Origin: Amycolatopsis thailandensis
Lineage (GTDB): Bacteria > Actinomycetota > Actinomycetes > Mycobacteriales > Pseudonocardiaceae
Direction of reading: 5' to 3'
Assembly (NCBI RefSeq): GCF_002234405.1
Contig: NZ_NMQT01000102.1
Span: forward strand, 79,211-143,210
DNA length: 64,000 nucleotides
Every line of letters begins with the position of its first letter. Within the stretch, counting starts at the first letter, position 1. Shown here one piece after another: positions 53,663-62,890 of this stretch. Below the pieces are notes generated by a model, which was not told the origin of the DNA, made no database searches, and saw only the letters and a list, made by a program, of their open reading frames with translations. A program made the translations under genes and the position numbers.

Positions 53663-55674
53663 CACAACCGAACCCGACGAACGCGGCTGGAGAGCCGGCC
53701 ACGCTCTTGAACTCCTTGGCCAGGCATCTGCCCCAGATGAGCGGCACGGAATTGCGTCTGCTGCTGCACTCGACGCGGATCGCCCCCGAGGAGATCCCTG
53801 ACCTCGTGGCCTTCTTGGACGGACACGACGACGCGCTGACGGTGGCGAGGTCGTCCGTACCAGCGGCATACTTTCCCTTGGCGCACCTGCTTTCCGTCCA
53901 TTCCGGAGTGGACGTCGCGCAGCCCGAGTGCTCCGCCTGCGGGCACGCGACGTTCTTTCTGCCGCATATCGCGGCGGACGGTCGCTGGTGCGCGCGATGT
54001 GTCGGCCGCCTGACCCGATGCTGGCGCTGCGGCACGTCCGGCGGACGTCAGACCATCACCCCCGAGGGGCCGATCTGCTCGCCCTGCCGACGTGGCCTTC
54101 GCTCCCCTCCGCGAGCGCGAGCGAAGCCCAAGAAGGCCGAGGCACGGCGGCGACGCTGCACCTACCTGCCGTGCGCATTGTGCGGCAAAGTCTCGCGCGT
54201 CGCCGCACTCTGGCCGCTTGGCGCCGTCGGTGGCTGCTGCCGTGGGAAGGTGATTTCGGCCAAGACTCCCTGTGCGGTCTGCCGCACCGTTCTGCCGCTT
54301 ATCGGCTCCGGCGCCGACGGCGCCAGGATTTGCGGCCCTTGTGCGGGCAGCCCGCTCACCTTCGCCTGCCGCACCTGCGGCGCCACCGGCGACAACTACA
54401 GCGCCCGATCCTGCCGTCGATGCGCCCTGACGGACCGGGTAACCAAGTTGCTGATGGGGCCGGACGGGACAATCTCTGCCCGGTGGGCTGCTCTCCATGC
54501 GAAGCTTGCTGCCAGCGATACACCGTCGGCCACGATCCACTGGATCCAAGCGACGAAAGGCAGCCGGCTGCTCCGCCAGCTCGTCATCGACGACATCCCC
54601 GTCACCCACGAACACCTCGACACCCTCGCCCCCTCCCGAACAGTCAACAGCGTCCGGGACCTTCTCGTCCGATGCGCTGTCCTGCCCGAACGAGACGCCG
54701 AGTACATCGACCGGATCGACCCGTGGCTACGCAACCTGATGGCCGACGCGCCACCACACCACCTGCACGTCCTGGGACCGTTCGCCCGCTGGTACCTCCT
54801 GCCGAAAGCACGCCGCGCCGCGCACCGGCGTGGAGTCGGCCAGAGCGCCCCCACCACCATTCCTTCCACCGTCCTGGCCGCCTCCCGCTTCCTGCACTGG
54901 CTCGACAGCCAGCACCTCGCGCTCGCCGAACTTTCCCAGTCGCATGTGGACGAATGGCTCGACAGCGGCCGCGGGCACTACAGGTACCTGTATCCCTTCA
55001 TCACCTGGACCCGGACCCACGGCTTGATTCCCACCGGCATCCGGGCACCATTCCCGCAGTACCCGCAACGGCTGCCACTGCTCGACGATGACGAACGCCT
55101 GCACCAGCTCCGCCGATGTCTCGACGACGAAGACCTCCCGCTCACGCTTCGCGTCGCAGGCGCCCTCACCCTCCTCTATGGACTTCCCGTCACCACCATC
55201 GTGCGACTGCGCCACGACCAGGTGGCCACGACAACCACCGGCACCTCCTTGAAGCTCGCCGAGCATCGACTCGCGCTCCCACCTCGGCTCGCCACGCTCC
55301 TGGAACGCCTCGCCGCTGAGCCACCCGCTCCCCACGAAGTGCCTGGCCTGAGAAAGCAAACCTCGCCACTGCTGTTCCCCGGGGCAGCGGGTACACGGCC
55401 GATCGCGGCCAACACACTGTCCCACCGCCTGGCCGGCCACGGACTCGCCGGACTCACGGCGCGCAACAGCGCGCGCCTCGCTCTCGCCGCCCGGCTACCC
55501 GCCTCGGTCCTCGCCCAGCTCACCGGTATCGAGGTAGACACCGCTGCCGAGTGGAATCACCGCGCGGGCCACGACTGGACCTCATATGTCGCAGCACGGC
55601 CGTCGCTGCCGGACGACGTCCAGACATCAGGTGAGATCAGCCTGAGGCGGACGGCGTCCCGCGGAGCACCGTAG
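53659..55674 (+). CDS. Zinc-ribbon tyrosine-recombinase-like protein (Tn554 TnpB-like position)
   Basis: A 671-residue protein. Residues about 85-265 contain many CxxC pairs (CSACGHATFF, CARCVGRLTRCWRCG, CALCGKVSRV, CAVCRTVLP, CRTCGATGDNY, CRRC), i.e. several zinc ribbons. The C-terminal part has an integrase-like fold: VAGALTLLYGLPVTTIVRLR, LTARNSARLALAARLPASVL, EWNHRAGHDWTSYVAAR. In the box I position relatives commonly read LSRIVxL; here it is VTTIVRL, so the catalytic Arg seems absent. Likely an accessory recombinase subunit; mechanism inferred. Confidence 0.8.
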   Translation: MTQPNPTNAAGEPATLLNSLARHLPQMSGTELRLLLHSTRIAPEEIPDLVAFLDGHDDALTVARSSVPAAYFPLAHLLSVHSGVDVAQPECSACGHATFFLPHIAADGRWCARCVGRLTRCWRCGTSGGRQTITPEGPICSPCRRGLRSPPRARAKPKKAEARRRRCTYLPCALCGKVSRVAALWPLGAVGGCCRGKVISAKTPCAVCRTVLPLIGSGADGARICGPCAGSPLTFACRTCGATGDNYSARSCRRCALTDRVTKLLMGPDGTISARWAALHAKLAASDTPSATIHWIQATKGSRLLRQLVIDDIPVTHEHLDTLAPSRTVNSVRDLLVRCAVLPERDAEYIDRIDPWLRNLMADAPPHHLHVLGPFARWYLLPKARRAAHRRGVGQSAPTTIPSTVLAASRFLHWLDSQHLALAELSQSHVDEWLDSGRGHYRYLYPFITWTRTHGLIPTGIRAPFPQYPQRLPLLDDDERLHQLRRCLDDEDLPLTLRVAGALTLLYGLPVTTIVRLRHDQVATTTTGTSLKLAEHRLALPPRLATLLERLAAEPPAPHEVPGLRKQTSPLLFPGAAGTRPIAANTLSHRLAGHGLAGLTARNSARLALAARLPASVLAQLTGIEVDTAAEWNHRAGHDWTSYVAARPSLPDDVQTSGEISLRRTASRGAP

Positions 55675-55756
55675 GCCGCACCATCCCGGTGTCGCGGACT
55701 CCGGCAGCGACGGGCTCCCTCACCGATTCACTCTGAGACGCAATCGCGACCATGAG

Positions 55757-56350
55757 TCACGAGATCGGGCGCGTCACATTCTCTCGAAAAAATTTCATAC
55801 TGTCCTCGCCGCCATAATAGATATTTCCCCGCGGATCCCACAGTGCGACTACAGTACACGCGTAGAACCGTTGCTTTTTTCCGCATGCTTTGCCGATGCC
55901 GACACTCTTGCTGGATTTCCAGACCATTTGGGTAAAATCGCTAACGCGTCCCGGACTATTAGCGGGGTCGTCATAGTTGTAGTTCCGGGACTCCGCGTAC
56001 CATCGGGAGGGCACGTTCTTCATGCCGGGATATCCGTTCGTGCTCTTATCAGAGGCCAAGGTCCTCCCGTATCGGGCCGCTGGCGAGTACTCCCCCTTGA
56101 TGCCGTTTTCCAGTGCCCACACGGCATAGTCCTGAGCTAGGGCGTCGAGGTCCGGGTTCACGGTGACGGGGTCGCTCGAGTGCCGGGCCCGGTACTTGTT
56201 GATCTCACTGAGGAAGGGCTTGTCGAAGGCAGGGTCGCCGGACTTCACCTGCGGGGCAGGTGCCTGAGCTGCCGCAGCGAGGCCGGGCGTGAGGCCGAGA
56301 ACGAGGACGGCCGCGATAGCCGCCGACGCCATCCGGTTCGCGCGAGTCAT
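55757..56350 (-). CDS. Secreted CAP-domain (SCP/PR-1) protein
   Basis: A 197-residue exported protein: signal peptide (MTRANRMAS, then AAIAAVLVLGLTPGLAAAAQ), then the CAP domain with FLSEINKYRARHSSDPVTVN, LDALAQDYAVWALENG, VSDFTQMVWKSSKSVGIGKA (GxxxGHFTQxVW-like) and FYACTVVALWDPRGN. The putative active-site His of the HFTQ motif is Asp here (SDFTQ). Function of bacterial CAP proteins is mostly unknown. Confidence 0.85.
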   Translation of the reverse strand: MTRANRMASAAIAAVLVLGLTPGLAAAAQAPAPQVKSGDPAFDKPFLSEINKYRARHSSDPVTVNPDLDALAQDYAVWALENGIKGEYSPAARYGRTLASDKSTNGYPGMKNVPSRWYAESRNYNYDDPANSPGRVSDFTQMVWKSSKSVGIGKACGKKQRFYACTVVALWDPRGNIYYGGEDSMKFFRENVTRPIS

Positions 56351-56478
56351 GTGATCCTCCTTGTGGGTGTCCGGTCGACGGTGCCGGCGACCGCGTTCTT
56401 CAGGGACGGTTCAGTTCATTTCATTTCCGATGTGCGATCGACGCGTCCGCTGGGCCTGAGATGGGCTTGCGTGCGTCG

Positions 56479-57267
56479 CTATCTGCGTAGTACTTGGTCG
56501 CGCAGGGCTTCGAAGGCGTCGGGTCCGACGCTGTAGTCGCCGAGGAACGGATTGTCCATGGCGGCGATCAGGAAGATCATCATACCGACGAAGACGGCGA
56601 AGAGACCTGAGACGGCCAGGTGCCCGAGGACCCGGTCGATGTCGATCATCGCGATCAGGACGAGGTTGATGGCGGCCCCGGCGATGAGTACCCACCACAG
56701 GGCGGGCGGGAGTCCGCCGGTGACGGCGCTCAGGCGTTCCCGGCGGGCTTCCAGGAAGTGGTTGAACTGGCTGAAGGCCTCGGCGTGCACGGCTTCCTGT
56801 CCCGGGGTCGCCGGCTCGAAGGAGGCCATCGTCTTCAGCAGCGCGTCCGCCTTGCCGATGCCGTCGGTCGGGACGATACCGAGTCGCTGCTGCGGCCAGG
56901 CCTCGTTGATGACGTAGTCGACGTAGGTTTCCAGCTCGGCCCGCATGGTGCCGCGGATGGGCTCCGGGTAGGCGGAGACGTCCCGGTAGAGCGCCGCGAC
57001 CACTCCGGCCTCGGTGTCCGCGGCGGCCTGGGCGTCGGAGAACGTGGTGTAGGTGGCCGCGGAGATCAGCCCCAGGAGCAGGCCGTAGAACAGACCGGTA
57101 CCGGTGAGCACCAGCTCGACCATGGAGTTCCGCTCGTCCTTGTCACCGAACAGCCTGGCCGCCACCGGCCGGAGCGCGAACACGCCACTCCACGCCACCA
57201 CCAGCGACCCGACGACGATGAGAGTGAACAGGAGCCACGTCGGAAGGTCGTAGACCCACAAGAACAT
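56479..57267 (-). CDS. DUF4239 (bestrophin-like) membrane protein
   Basis: A 262-residue protein with four membrane spans in two pairs: LPTWLLFTLIVVGSLVVAWS, LVLTGTGLFYGLLLGLISAA, then LPPALWWVLIAGAAINLVLI and AVSGLFAVFVGMMIFLIAAM. SDAQAAADTEAGVVAALYRD after TM2 is typical of actinobacterial DUF4239 proteins. ATG 57267 was chosen; the upstream extension covers the 57317 hairpin. Role unknown. Confidence 0.8.
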   Translation of the reverse strand: MFLWVYDLPTWLLFTLIVVGSLVVAWSGVFALRPVAARLFGDKDERNSMVELVLTGTGLFYGLLLGLISAATYTTFSDAQAAADTEAGVVAALYRDVSAYPEPIRGTMRAELETYVDYVINEAWPQQRLGIVPTDGIGKADALLKTMASFEPATPGQEAVHAEAFSQFNHFLEARRERLSAVTGGLPPALWWVLIAGAAINLVLIAMIDIDRVLGHLAVSGLFAVFVGMMIFLIAAMDNPFLGDYSVGPDAFEALRDQVLRR

Positions 57268-57316
57268 GAATGATCGATACCCGTCTTGATTATGAGTGTT
57301 GTGTCTGCCCGAAACA

Positions 57317-57350
57317 GCCACCGCGGTCACGCCGCCGTGACCGCGGTGGC
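57317..57350 (-). terminator. Terminator hairpin between the 57466 and DUF4239 genes
   Basis: GCCACCGCGGTCACG, loop CCGC, CGTGACCGCGGTGGC: a perfect 15-bp stem 115 bp beyond the stop of the minus-strand 57466 gene. It separates that transcript from the DUF4239 gene. Confidence 0.75.
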
Positions 57351-57465
57351 AACAAAGGTCGTGCGCCGTCCAACTAATCATCGGCCGCGCGTTCTATTAG
57401 TCCCGGCGCGCCACAGAGAACAGCAGGAGAGCTTCCCGATCCGCCTTCGTTGTCATCTCATCTTG

Positions 57466-57906
57466 TCACGGCAGCGTCGATATATTCTCCTGCGGCAGCG
57501 AATCGAACCTCAGCCTGGCGAGGTTCACCGGCCCATCCCTCAGGAGGATGTAGGCGTCCCTGGGGCGCAATGGACCATTCGTGAACTTGTTCTTGCGCAG
57601 ATTCGGCAGCTCTTTGGAGATCGTGTGCACATAACCAGGACGGATACAATCGACGTCCCTCCCCTCGAAGACAGCCGCCAATCCCGTCGGCGTTTCCTGC
57701 ACGGCGCGGAAGACCAGCAGCTTTTTCGTAGCGATGTCAGCGCACGCGAATGATCCTTCGAACTTGATGCCGCCGGTGTCCGTGATGTAGATCCTGTCCA
57801 TCTTGATGTACTCGCCGGCACGGGTTTTCGTGGCGGCAGCAGGACCTGTAGTGACGACGGCGGCAGCAAGCATCACGACGACAAGGGTTACGATTTTCTC
57901 TCTCAT
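57466..57906 (-). CDS. Small secreted protein A next to the halogenase
   Basis: A 146-residue protein with a signal peptide (MREKIVTL, then VVVMLAAAVVTTGPAAA) and a mature domain with IKFEGSFACADIATKKLLVF and GRDVDCIRPGYVHTI (two Cys). The 60912 product has the same plan (LTFAGSFTCKETALKKQIYA and DQSCLREGEAKSFVF), so the two are paralogues. No family recognised. It lies 53 bp downstream of the halogenase-like gene. Confidence 0.7.
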   Translation of the reverse strand: MREKIVTLVVVMLAAAVVTTGPAAATKTRAGEYIKMDRIYITDTGGIKFEGSFACADIATKKLLVFRAVQETPTGLAAVFEGRDVDCIRPGYVHTISKELPNLRKNKFTNGPLRPRDAYILLRDGPVNLARLRFDSLPQENISTLP

Positions 57907-57959
57907 GTGAGCATTCCTTGCTCAGGTTTGTTTGTGCTGTCGACCTAGCTCGCCAGGTT

Positions 57960-59417
57960 CTACGCGCGCTGCTTCGCGACCTCCTTACTGGTGGATAAGC
58001 CAAGTCGGGGTGAGGTGGTGAGCCGGTACCGCTCGCCCGCCGCAGCGCGCGGGTCCCAGAAGCCGGGTGCGGTGCTGAGGTCGCGGGCGGGGCTCATGTC
58101 GACGCCGGGGATTCCGCTGGCACGGGAACCTGCGGCGAGTTCCTGTGCACGGTGGCCTTCGCGGAGCAGGTGTTCGGTGAGGACGCGGGTGTCCGGGTCG
58201 AACGCCTCGCGCAGGTCGGTGTTGCCCGCGGTGATGTCGACGAACGCCTCGAGCAGATGTCCACCATGGACTTCTTGTGGGGGTTTGCGTAGTCGTTGGG
58301 CGTGCCAGAAGAAGGTTTGTTTGCCTTCGTAGCGTTCGTACATGTGCGAGACGAGGGTGAGCAGGCGGGTGTAGGCGCGCCGGTAGGAGGTTTCGAAGAA
58401 CTCCCACGCCTCCGTCTCGCCGGTGTCGCCGCGCAGGGTGGAGGCCAGGCAGGCGGCGGCGGTGGTGGCGCTGAACAGGGCCAGGTGCACGCCGGTGGAC
58501 AGCAGCGGGTCCAGGAAGCAGGCCGCGTCACCGGTCATGAGGTAGGCGGGTCCGGAGAACCGGGTCGCGGTGTAGGAGTAGTCCTGCTCGGCCCGGACCG
58601 CCTCGACCCTGCGGGCGCCGCGGGTCATCCAGCGGATGGTGTCGTGCCTGGCGAGGCTGGACAGGTAGTAGTCCTCGAGTGAACCGGAGGCGGCGAGCCG
58701 GTCCCGGAACTGGTCGCGGTGGGCGACGTAGCCCAGGCTGAGGCGGTCGCCGCCGAGCGGGATGGCCCACCACCAGCCGTGTTCGGCCGCGAGGGAATGC
58801 ACGGCACCTTCGGGTGCTTCAGGCAGCAGTTCCGCACCGTGCCAGTAGGACCAGGCCGCGACGTTACGGAACACCGCGTGCGGGAGCCGGTTGCCCAGGT
58901 GCCGGGTGGCGAGGACCCCGGAACGCCCGGTCGCGTCGATCAGGTAGTCGCAGCTGATCGTCCGCCGCGCGTCCGGGTGGCGTTTCGGTGACCAGGTCAC
59001 CGCAACGGGACGGCCGCCGGCGAAGGACACCTCCCGCACCTCGGCGTCCTGCACCACCCGGGCTCCCTGGGCGGCGGCGTTGCCGAGCAGGATCTCGTCG
59101 AAGCGGGCCCGATCGACCTGCCAGGAGGAGGCGCCAGCGCCGACGGTGGCCGTCCAGTCGATGACCCAGTCGTCGCTGCCCCAGTGGATCACCGCGCCGC
59201 GTTTGGTCTGGAAGCCAGCCGCCCGTACCGCGTCGGCGGCCCCGGACAGTTCCAGGATCGGCACGCACGACAGCAGCAGCGACTCGCCGATGTGGTAGCG
59301 GGGGAACACCTCGCGTTCCAGCACCGTCACGTCGATGCCTTCTCGTGCGAGCAGGGCGGCCGCGGTGGCGCCGGCCGGGCCGCCGCCCATCACCACGACC
59401 GTGCTGTGCTCACTCAT
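57960..59417 (-). CDS. Flavin-dependent halogenase-like enzyme
   Basis: A 485-residue FAD enzyme: GxGxxG in VVVMGGGPAGATAAALLARE, FPRYHIGESLLLSCVPILEL, a Lys in FQTKRGAVIHWG at the position of the catalytic Lys, and the halogenase-type WxWxIP in EHGWWWAIPLGGDRLSLGYV. LMTGDAACFLDPLLSTGVHL is the second FAD motif. It matches the phenol/pyrrole-type flavin-dependent halogenase branch; some relatives are plain monooxygenases. No carrier protein or NRPS/PKS gene adjoins it. It follows the 59436 gene by 18 bp. Confidence 0.8.
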   Translation of the reverse strand: MSEHSTVVVMGGGPAGATAAALLAREGIDVTVLEREVFPRYHIGESLLLSCVPILELSGAADAVRAAGFQTKRGAVIHWGSDDWVIDWTATVGAGASSWQVDRARFDEILLGNAAAQGARVVQDAEVREVSFAGGRPVAVTWSPKRHPDARRTISCDYLIDATGRSGVLATRHLGNRLPHAVFRNVAAWSYWHGAELLPEAPEGAVHSLAAEHGWWWAIPLGGDRLSLGYVAHRDQFRDRLAASGSLEDYYLSSLARHDTIRWMTRGARRVEAVRAEQDYSYTATRFSGPAYLMTGDAACFLDPLLSTGVHLALFSATTAAACLASTLRGDTGETEAWEFFETSYRRAYTRLLTLVSHMYERYEGKQTFFWHAQRLRKPPQEVHGGHLLEAFVDITAGNTDLREAFDPDTRVLTEHLLREGHRAQELAAGSRASGIPGVDMSPARDLSTAPGFWDPRAAAGERYRLTTSPRLGLSTSKEVAKQRA

Positions 59418-59435
59418 CCCGAAGCCCCTTCCCAG

Positions 59436-60434
59436 CTACTTGCCGCGGCTGGGGACCATGACGCCGGCGACGTCGAGGTTGTCGGTCTGGTCGGTGTCGA
59501 CGTCCGACGACGAGGCCGGGGAGATGATCGTCGGACCGAGAACGATGCCCTTCGGGCCGCCGTCGACCGCCTTGAGCGGCACGTCCAGCGTGCGCTGCTG
59601 CTCCACCTTCAGTGCCGGGACCTCGCAGGTGACGATCTCCGGAATACCCGGCGAGGGGTCCTCCAGCTGGAACGCGCAGCCCTCCGGCAGGGGCTTGGCC
59701 CGGTCGACGTTGGTGTAGAACGGCGTCGCCACGGTCACCCGCACCGCCCCCGCCGTGTCGGCGGGCCCGACGTTGCCGTAGGTGATCGTCAGCGTCGACG
59801 TCCCGTCCTTGGCCTGCGCGGGCATCGCGTGCGTCAAATACAGGCCGACTTTGTTCCCCTCCGGCAACGCCGGTGTCGGCTGCGTGGCGGTCAGATACGC
59901 CAGCGTCCAGTTGTCCGCCGGATCCGCCTCCACATCCGCGGAACCCGGGACCGGCAACGCGCTGACCCGGCCACGGATCACCCCGGTCACCCGGGCCCGT
60001 GTCGTGACCGCCACCGGCACGTCGATCGTCACCGGCGCCGCTGGCGCCAGCCCCGCGGGAAGCACACAGGTCAGTACCTCGGGAACCGTCGGATCCTGAT
60101 CCTCGAACCGCAGCTCACACCCAGCGGGCAGCGGCTTCGCACGATCGATGTTCACATACGCCGGAGTCAGATAGGTGACCCGGGTGCCGCCCGTGGTCGC
60201 CGCCGAGCCGTTGTTCACCACGGTCACCGTCTGCGTGCCCGTCGTGCCCGGGGCCAGCGCCACCTGCCCGGCCGTCACCGCCAGATCCACCGCCCCCGAC
60301 CTTGTTTCCGCCCCTTGGCCCGGCGCCGCCGGACCCGCCAGCGCCGGGACCACACCAGCGGCGACCGCGGCCACCGCCACCGCACCCGCGGCCAGCAGAA
60401 CAGGCTTACGGCCCATCACAGAACGAACCTTCAC
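59436..60434 (-). CDS. Secreted protein with two homologous beta domains
   Basis: About 332 residues from GTG 60434 (GAAGGG upstream). A signal sequence (MGRKPVLLAAGAVAVAAVAA) is followed by two related Ig-like halves: VTYLTPAYVNIDRAKPLPAG with CELRFEDQDPTVPEVLTCVL, and VTVATPFYTNVDRAKPLPEG with CAFQLEDPSPGIPEIVTCEV. Each half has a Cys pair. The fold resembles DUF11/CARDB-type surface domains. Its position just before the halogenase-like gene suggests co-transcription. Confidence 0.75.
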   Translation of the reverse strand: MKVRSVMGRKPVLLAAGAVAVAAVAAGVVPALAGPAAPGQGAETRSGAVDLAVTAGQVALAPGTTGTQTVTVVNNGSAATTGGTRVTYLTPAYVNIDRAKPLPAGCELRFEDQDPTVPEVLTCVLPAGLAPAAPVTIDVPVAVTTRARVTGVIRGRVSALPVPGSADVEADPADNWTLAYLTATQPTPALPEGNKVGLYLTHAMPAQAKDGTSTLTITYGNVGPADTAGAVRVTVATPFYTNVDRAKPLPEGCAFQLEDPSPGIPEIVTCEVPALKVEQQRTLDVPLKAVDGGPKGIVLGPTIISPASSSDVDTDQTDNLDVAGVMVPSRGK

Positions 60435-60546
60435 AGCACAAACACCCTTCACGAGATCGCGGATAGCCACCGTGGCGGCGACGGCCCGCCGGGCAGCAGT
60501 CAATTTTCTTTGTCACAGACCGATCGCTTGGGCCACACAGGCCCTC

Positions 60547-60858
60547 TCAAAGCTCCGTCATGAGGGGCGTGCGGCCTGCCCGTGAGGCACTCGTCGCGCC
60601 GGGCCGCAATACCGGGTGGGAGTGCAGGAGCAGCCTGCTCGACCCGGACCTGCCAGCCAGTGAACATTGCGGACTATCGAGCGTGTCGAGTCGTGCCCGC
60701 AGAGATGGGGCAGGCAGTGGCTCTCCGGGGATGCCCGCGGCGGCGAGTCGGTCGCGGTAGGCAACGTAGCCGAGGGTGAGCTGGTCACCGGTCGAGCGGC
60801 TCACCGACCGTCGGCAGGGCTCGACCCCGGCCGACGGCCGGCCGCTAGCGAGTTGCAC
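60547..60858 (-). pseudogene. Remnant of a second halogenase-like gene
   Basis: Fragments of the halogenase family appear in different frames: GDQLTLGYVAYRDRLAAAG (compare GDRLSLGYVAHRDQF in the intact gene), RLDTLDS, then in another frame SCTPTRYCGPARRVPHGQAA (compare SYTATRFSGPAYLMTGDAA). Only the middle of the protein is represented. I infer decay of a duplicated gene. Confidence 0.6.
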
Positions 60859-60911
60859 CTCTCCTAAAGCAAGACGACTACAAAGAGTCGCTACCTCTCC
60901 GCCGAGGAATG

Positions 60912-61334
60912 TCAGCCTGCAGCGGTCAGCTCGCGGAGAACGACCTTGTCGAGAACGACAGGGCCTTCTTTAAGAGAAAGTGAGCTCCTTTCCAGCTTGC
61001 CCACGATGAACGGATCAGACCCCGATATCGGCGCCAGACTGAACACGAAAGACTTGGCTTCACCCTCGCGAAGGCAACTCTGGTCGAACAGATACCCTTG
61101 CGCATGCGACGCGCGCTTCTTCTCCCGGTCCACCTGCCATATAAACGCATAGATCTGTTTTTTCAGTGCAGTTTCCTTGCATGTGAAGCTTCCCGCGAAC
61201 GTGAGAAATCCGTTCTTTTCCAGTGCGACTTTGTCCACCGTCAGGACCGAATCAGCGTAAGCCGGACTGGCCGTCACCACCAAGGATGGCAGTAGCAGCG
61301 CCGCCATCAGCGTCAAAGTCATTTTCCTGAGCAT
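60912..61334 (-). CDS. Small secreted protein B, paralogue of the 57466 product
   Basis: A 140-residue protein with signal peptide (MLRKMTLTLMAALLLPSLVV, cleavage near AYA). The mature domain LTVDKVALEKNGFLTFAGSF followed by TCKETALKKQIYA and FDQSCLREGEAKSFVF resembles the 57466 product in order and in the two Cys positions. It precedes the halogenase remnant on the same strand, mirroring the intact halogenase / small protein A pair. Function unknown. Confidence 0.7.
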   Translation of the reverse strand: MLRKMTLTLMAALLLPSLVVTASPAYADSVLTVDKVALEKNGFLTFAGSFTCKETALKKQIYAFIWQVDREKKRASHAQGYLFDQSCLREGEAKSFVFSLAPISGSDPFIVGKLERSSLSLKEGPVVLDKVVLRELTAAG

Positions 61335-62890
61335 CTCACCACTCCGATCAATATTGCCGTCCTGCCAAATTCAACCTACAGCCAGTCCCGAACTGAAGCG
61401 GAAACTTCAGTCAGTACCGAATACATCTTCCCTGCCGCTCACCGTGGAGGTACTCATAGGCGACAAGAGTTGCATACAAACCGGAAACCCTTCGCCGCTC
61501 ATTCAAAGGAGCCATCCCAGTGCAACGCAAAACAGTGAATCCATCCTCGCCGGAAAGTCTCATAACGCTTGCAATGCCACTTCACTCTCGGGACATGACG
61601 TTAACGCCACTATGTACCCGTGCGCGAATGAGCGGCCGCACTGCACTCGAAAGTGTCTGTCGCCGCCCCGGTAATCACCCGTAACCCCGATATTTATTCC
61701 TTAAACCCAGTGGGATGCCCGTTCTTACTCTGAGATCACTTTCCGTGAATCATCCTTCGAATCAGAGGCCCGAGCGGCTTGTCACCCTTTCGGGCGAACT
61801 CACCCTGACCGAACTCGCGGAACGTCGATAGCGGCACCACGAACAGGGGCGCCGGACTCTGTGCACCGGGTCGACGGAAGAACGGCCCCGCCTGTGAGCC
61901 GCCGCCGACCGGGTCCACCCACCCCGACGTCGCGACGAAGACCGATAACGCGACGAATTCTCCGAGACCAGCTGCCTACACGGCAGGCAAAGGCCACGCA
62001 TGCATCCTGAGCCGCCCAGCGCTGGAGCAAGCAGAAGAGTCATGCGGCAGCGCCCTGAAGGCACTGGCACGAAACTTCCTCACAACAGTCGCTGACGCTG
62101 CTTAAAGATTCTGCTCGGAGCCATCCTCGGCGGCAGCGGTAAACCTTCCTGCGGCGAGCCACCTACACCGGCCGGACTGCCGTGACGCAGCCACTGGGGT
62201 TCTTACTCCGTTATAAGTAGGTGCAACGAACTCCCCGACAAGTCGGGTTCCTATGCGGGCCGCGAAACTGCGTGAACCACCCTCAGACACAGCCCCAGGC
62301 CGTCGTCCCCCTATCGCAGTCTCCTGACGACGCCCTGTCGTGGCCGCCTGAGTACGTGTTCGAGAACCCGAGCACGCGCGGTCGAATACTGCACGTTCGA
62401 ATATGTGCACTGCACCAGCAGAACGAGTGTGACGACAGGCGTTAGTTGGCAACTCACAGCGCTAGTTGGCATGGCGGTGGTCGAGGTCACCGTGACTGAT
62501 GTACCGGACCGCGCTATCTGTCACATGATTACACTATCTGTCGCTGCGGCGGCTTGAAGGTTCCGTGGTCGATGGTGTGTTCGAGTTGGGCTCGGTAAGA
62601 GGTGAACGCGTCGAGCAGTCCGAAGACATGCTCGACCACCACCGCGACATCCAAGCGCCCGCACCGAAACCACGAAACGCGCCACGCCGTCAGCCATGCC
62701 ACCTTTCGCCAGCGATCGAAATAGACACCGCCCACGGCGGGGCGAAAGCCCATGCTGGAGCGGATAGCTGCACAGCTACCCGCTCCGTACCGGCCAGGGA
62801 AGCAACAGCCCGCGGGCTGAGTGGCCTTGTTCGGCCTGATCGCTATCGGCGTCCGAGGTGCAGCAGAGATCCGCGCACGGACAGCTGACT
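61335..62890. other. Gene-poor region with possible remnants
   Basis: 1.5 kb, lower in GC than the rest, without a gene I can support. On the minus strand, PLFVVPLSTFREFGQGEFAR followed by KGDKPLGPLIRRMIHGK ends at 61736 and looks like the tail of a real protein, and HVFGLLDAFTSYRAQLEHTI followed by DHGTFKPPQRQIV ends at 62529; both lose their frames upstream. No terminal repeats or transposase motifs were found. Confidence 0.35.

Noticed and set aside
61335..62890. An insertion sequence in the gene-poor region.
   Set aside because: No transposase motif and no terminal inverted repeats were found; only unassigned protein-like fragments remain.
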